Shown here: piece by piece, positions 60,428-64,000 of the stretch
How the letters are laid out: each line of letters opens with the position of its first letter
How positions within the stretch are numbered: position 1 is the first letter of the stretch
Source of the DNA: Patagioenas fasciata
Taxonomy: Eukaryota > Chordata > Aves > Columbiformes > Columbidae
Direction: 5' to 3'
NCBI RefSeq assembly: GCF_037038585.1
Contig: NC_092523.1
Coordinates: 1,679,001 to 1,743,000 of the forward strand
DNA length: 64,000 nucleotides
Program-made: the position numbers and the translations under genes
The notes under the pieces: generated by a model
The model's input: only the letters and a program-made list of their open reading frames with translations
Told to the model about the DNA's origin: nothing
Database searches by the model: none

Positions 60428-60845
60428 CATAGAATCATTTTAGTTGGAAAAGACCCTCAAGATCATCGAGTCCAACCATAACCCACCCCTGTCCCTGCCC
60501 CATGTCCCTGAGAACCTCATCTCCGTCTGTCCAGCCCTCCAGGGATGGTGACTCCAGCACTGCCCTGGGCAGCCTGTTCCAATGCCCCACAGCCCTTTGG
60601 GGAAGAAATTGTTCCTAAATCCAACCTCAACCTCCCCTGGCGCAACTTGAGGCCGTTTCCTCTGCTCCTGGCGCTTGTTCCTGGGGAGCAGAGCCTGACC
60701 CCCCCTCCTGGCTCCAAGCTCCTTTCAGGCAGTTCAGAGATCAGAAGGTCTCCCCTCAGCCTCCTTTTTTTCCAGGCTGAACAACCTGAGGTCCCTCAGC
60801 GCCTCCTCATAAGATTTGTTCTTCAGACCCCTCACCAGCTTCATA
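60428..60845 (-). mobile_element. CR1 LINE 3' region, about 420 bp
   Basis: On the plus strand: CATAGAATCATTTTAGTTGG, AAGACCCTCAAGATCATCGA, CAGGGATGGTGACTCCAGCA, CTGCCCTGGGCAGCCTGTTC, GAAGAAATTGTTCCTAAATC, GGCGCAACTTGAGGCCGTTT, then the deeper TTTTCCAGGCTGAACAACCT and GGTCCCTCAGCGCCTCCTCA blocks and CAGACCCCTCACCAGCTTCA. Among the minus-strand copies in this window it is the most complete. Confidence 0.95.
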
Positions 60846-60991
60846 GCATTGAAGATGTCTTGTCCTGAAGATGCTCATACTGGTCTTTGCAGGCAGCAGC
60901 ACTGGTTTATCCCCACCGCCCCCTCTCCTGCTCCCTGTGGGTCCACACACTGCTCAGCACAGAGCAACAGCAAGGACCTGAGTGATAAGGG

Positions 60992-61105
60992 CAGAATCAT
61001 AGAATAACAGAATCATTTTGGTTGGAAGAGACCCTCAAGAACATAGAGTCCAACCATTAACCCAACACTGGCACTACCCCATGTCCCTGAGAACCTCATC
61101 TACAC
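60992..61105 (-). mobile_element. CR1 LINE 3' end
   Basis: About 115 bp: AGAATCATAGAATAACAGAA, TTTTGGTTGGAAGAGACCCT, AGTCCAACCATTAACCC, CATGTCCCTGAGAACCTCAT. Same subfamily and orientation as the copy ending 150 bp upstream. The spacer between them is not CR1. Confidence 0.93.
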
Positions 61106-64000
61106 TGCTTCCTTTCTCCATCACAGGACATGGGGCTGCAGCCCCTCACCTCCTGTTCCTGCACACCTCAAATAAACCTTCTGCCTTCAAGAAACTTCTG
61201 CCTTCCAAGCTTGCTCAGTCCCACAGCACTGGACAAGAGCAATGCTGCTTCCATAGAGTCTGAAGCTGTCCCTGGTGGCTCCATCTTTGTGATGACTGAG
61301 GAAGATGCCCAGTTTCTCTTGTCTCTGCTATTCAAACAGCTATTTTGGGGGGGGAAGCAGCATAAGCTTGCTCTCGGATTCTATCTGCAGCCTGTCACAG
61401 TGTGCTACCTCCAGCAGCCCAACAGGTAAATGACCTTTCTAGCTCTAAATGAGATGAGCCTGACAAGCCCCTCACCATCCTGCTTCCCAGCCCACCTTTA
61501 ATCTCATGCTCGGTCTTGTCAGGAACACTGTGTATTGCAGTTGTCATGATAAGGGCAGACAAGGCTCTGAGAGAGTCTTTACAAATCCGCTTGAAGTTTA
61601 AGAATTGCCTTGAGCAGGTAGTGATCCCAAACACGCAGCAGTGGGTGGGGGGATTTCCAGAGCTGTAACCGTCTCATTGACAAAGCAGCGGCCAATACCG
61701 GAAAGAATCAGTGCTAAATAATATTTTAACAAATTACTACAATTGCCCATGTTTAAGGGGGAGAGATGAAATCATGCAAATAAGCCATGTTCCCTGGCTA
61801 AACTCTACTTGCAAGCTCAGCACCAGGGAGGTGTCTTTGAAATGGATATGAGGTGAAGTCCCTAAATGTTCCAGAGGTTGCGTTCGCCTCTTCGTTCCCC
61901 CAGTTTCACAACAACAACAAACAACAAGAGGGCTTTGTTCCTTTTAACACAGGGGAGAAGTAAAAAGAAATTATCTCTTTTAGCCTTTGTCTTCAGGAGA
62001 CTGCGTTTATAGATTGAGTTTCCTCTTTGTAGACATTAAAAAGTCAAAACATTGCTCTTGTTCTGTTCTTATTACTTTGCATTATGCTCAGAGGTCAGAG
62101 CCCATCTCGTGAACGCAACTCTGTTCTGAGATCAAGATACGGGTGCTAGAAAAAGCAGGTATATCCGATATCATGCAACATAACTATTTGTTTGTTTATT
62201 TAGGGGGTTTTTAGGTGTTTCAGGAAATTTCCTTGGAAAAAAAAAAATGCATTGTAGGACAAAATATGTATTTTTGGTAGATCCAACTTTCACAGCCAAA
62301 CCCACCCTACCTCCCAGGGCTCAGCTCCATGCTCACATCCAGGCTGCAAATAGTGGATGTGGCATAAAATGGAAAAGAAGCAGGTGGATATTTTGATAGA
62401 GGGCATCAAACAGGGCCTCTTCAGTCCCCTGGAGTCCGCTTTGCATGACAAAGAGCAGTAGCTCCATGGATTACTCTGACTTGTACCTGCTTTTGAAAAT
62501 TGTGCCTTCTTGTTGGTTTTTTTTCTCAGTTAGAAAAGGGATTTTTGGGGAAAGGAGGTCTTCTAAAGTCTAAATAGAATGGCTCTGTAGTTATTAAAGA
62601 CTGCAGCCCCTTTTCAAGCTGCAAAAGGACTCCATAGCGTCTTTAAAAAGTGATCTCTCTTTTCTAACAGTGACACTTCTTGCAGTCTAAATAAGCAAGA
62701 AATAAACTTCCCAGTTCATATATCCACTAGTACAGGTGACTGAATAATTTCAGAAGAGAATTCGGCCTTGTCCCAACCAACTAACCCTGCTGGCGTGATT
62801 TCAGGAAGAACCATTGTCAGACCTTATTTAAACCCTGTGCTTCAGCCCCTGCAAAATTAATACGCTGTGACTATTTCAGGCACCACTTAGGAGGCCAGGC
62901 TTTAAGAGTTCGGCTTGTGGTTGATCTTAGGGGGGCAGGAAGAGGAGGGAAAAGAATGACAAATTTAAAATTAAATCAAACAAGAAGAACAAAAATAAAA
63001 AGGACTCAACAACCAACCGTTCACAATGGCCTGCTGGGAAGTCGTTCTTTTTACTTCTGATTTACAAGTTACATATGGTGGGTTGTTTACATTCTGTTAC
63101 TGGTTTATGTTCTTCCAGAAAGGAGAAATTCCTCCAGTAGATTTTGATTGCTTTCCTGTATGCCTCTCTCCCCAGCACCCCCACCCTCGAGTATCTGGTT
63201 TCGCTTAATACGCCCAGAGCTTTCCGGAACAAAAGGGGTTGGATTTTTTTATTTTAATGGCTAAACAAAAAGTCGGCTATTTTTTCCAGGAAGATTCAGG
63301 CTGATTCATGTTATGTGAGTGTGCATCCATGCTTTTTGACTCTCCTCTGCATGCAGGCTGCTACAGCAGCCACGTCTTTGTGTGTCACAAATGAACAGCT
63401 CCAGCTCTACTACGTATTATTCTGCATTCAACAGCCAGAGGTATCCTGGTGGAAACCATCCTACCTGTGCCTGTGGTCACATTCACATTGTGGGTTCCTC
63501 AAGTTGAATCAGGACTCCTGCTCTTACGGTCCTGCTCTAAGGACTTGAAATCTCAATAGACCAAGCAAAAAGGGCAAGGGAGTATTGTCGTTCACACAAT
63601 GAGGGGAAAGACAGAGGTTTCTTAACCTTCTAAAGAATCCAAAGCTGTCTTGTGATTTTCTGAATCTCAGTTTGCGTGCGTGCTACGACAGGGATAATCA
63701 GTGATAGAACTGCCTACCCAAACAGTTTGTTCCTCAACTCCTGTAGTCAGGGCACTTCTTTACCAAAGCCAAATCCATTTGGTGTGAATTCCAATCCTGT
63801 TCCCATAGGATCTGCATCCTGGGCTGGGTTAGCAAAAGTGCAGCAGCAGGTCCAAGGACATGGCACTTCTCCTTCATTTGGCACTTGTGAGACCACAGGT
63901 GCAGGATCACGTCCCCTGTGGGACTCCCCAGTGCAAGAAGGACACAGACAACATGGAGAGGGGACAGTGGAGACCCCAAGATGGTTGGAGGTCTGGAACA
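61106..64000. other. Unassigned sequence to the end of the window
   Basis: No gene or named repeat that I can support. Contains an ATGCAAAT octamer at 61774-61781 and AT-rich tracts near 62.2 and 62.95 kb. All frames are short. Confidence 0.4.

Noticed and set aside
61774..61781. ATGCAAAT octamer as a POU-factor site
   Set aside because: An 8-mer is expected about once or twice by chance in a window of this length, and no other supporting motif lies nearby.

Overview
The window looks like bird nuclear DNA with no protein-coding gene that I can support. The main evidence for a bird is about twenty CR1 LINE fragments. Most carry the typical CR1 3' end (a GGTCCCTTCCAACCCAAAC-type block followed by ATTCTATGATT-type octamer repeats), on both strands and at different ages. 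There is also one solo LTR of a retroviral family common in birds, few other repeats, and a handful of very old MIR/CORE-SINE-like relics shared by amniotes. I cannot name the species. The shared young CR1 subfamily does not look like chicken CR1 to me, but that is an impression from memory.

Layout. 0-9 kb: a solo LTR (minus strand), a composite CR1 fragment, an AT-rich unassigned stretch, a GGCTT pentanucleotide repeat, and a striking long inverted repeat at 8539-8791. 9-17 kb: almost featureless unique DNA. 17-24 kb: a plus-strand CR1 split by a minus-strand CR1, short CR1 tails, an ancient CR1 and a MIR-like relic. 25-31 kb: a small CpG-dense patch, a TAAT-rich stretch ending in an ancient SINE tail, an ancient CR1 and a 47-bp minisatellite. 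32-46 kb: several young CR1 copies, two of them close direct repeats, and a head-to-head/tail-to-tail CR1 cluster near 44 kb. 46-53 kb: CR1 tails, two oppositely oriented MIR-like relics and a short hairpin. 54-55 kb: the only clear gene, an intact tRNA-Gly with anticodon TCC and its own Pol III terminator, followed 18 bp later by a composite CR1. 55-64 kb: unassigned DNA with two more CR1 fragments.

The open reading frames across the window are short, mostly overlap on both strands, and lack recognisable domains. Several repeat one another only because they run through copies of CR1. The window is best read as intergenic or deep intronic DNA. The most interesting items are the palindrome at 8.6 kb, the composite CR1 structure found twice 51 kb apart in opposite orientation, and the tRNA-CR1 junction. 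I found no evidence of an undescribed multi-gene system.
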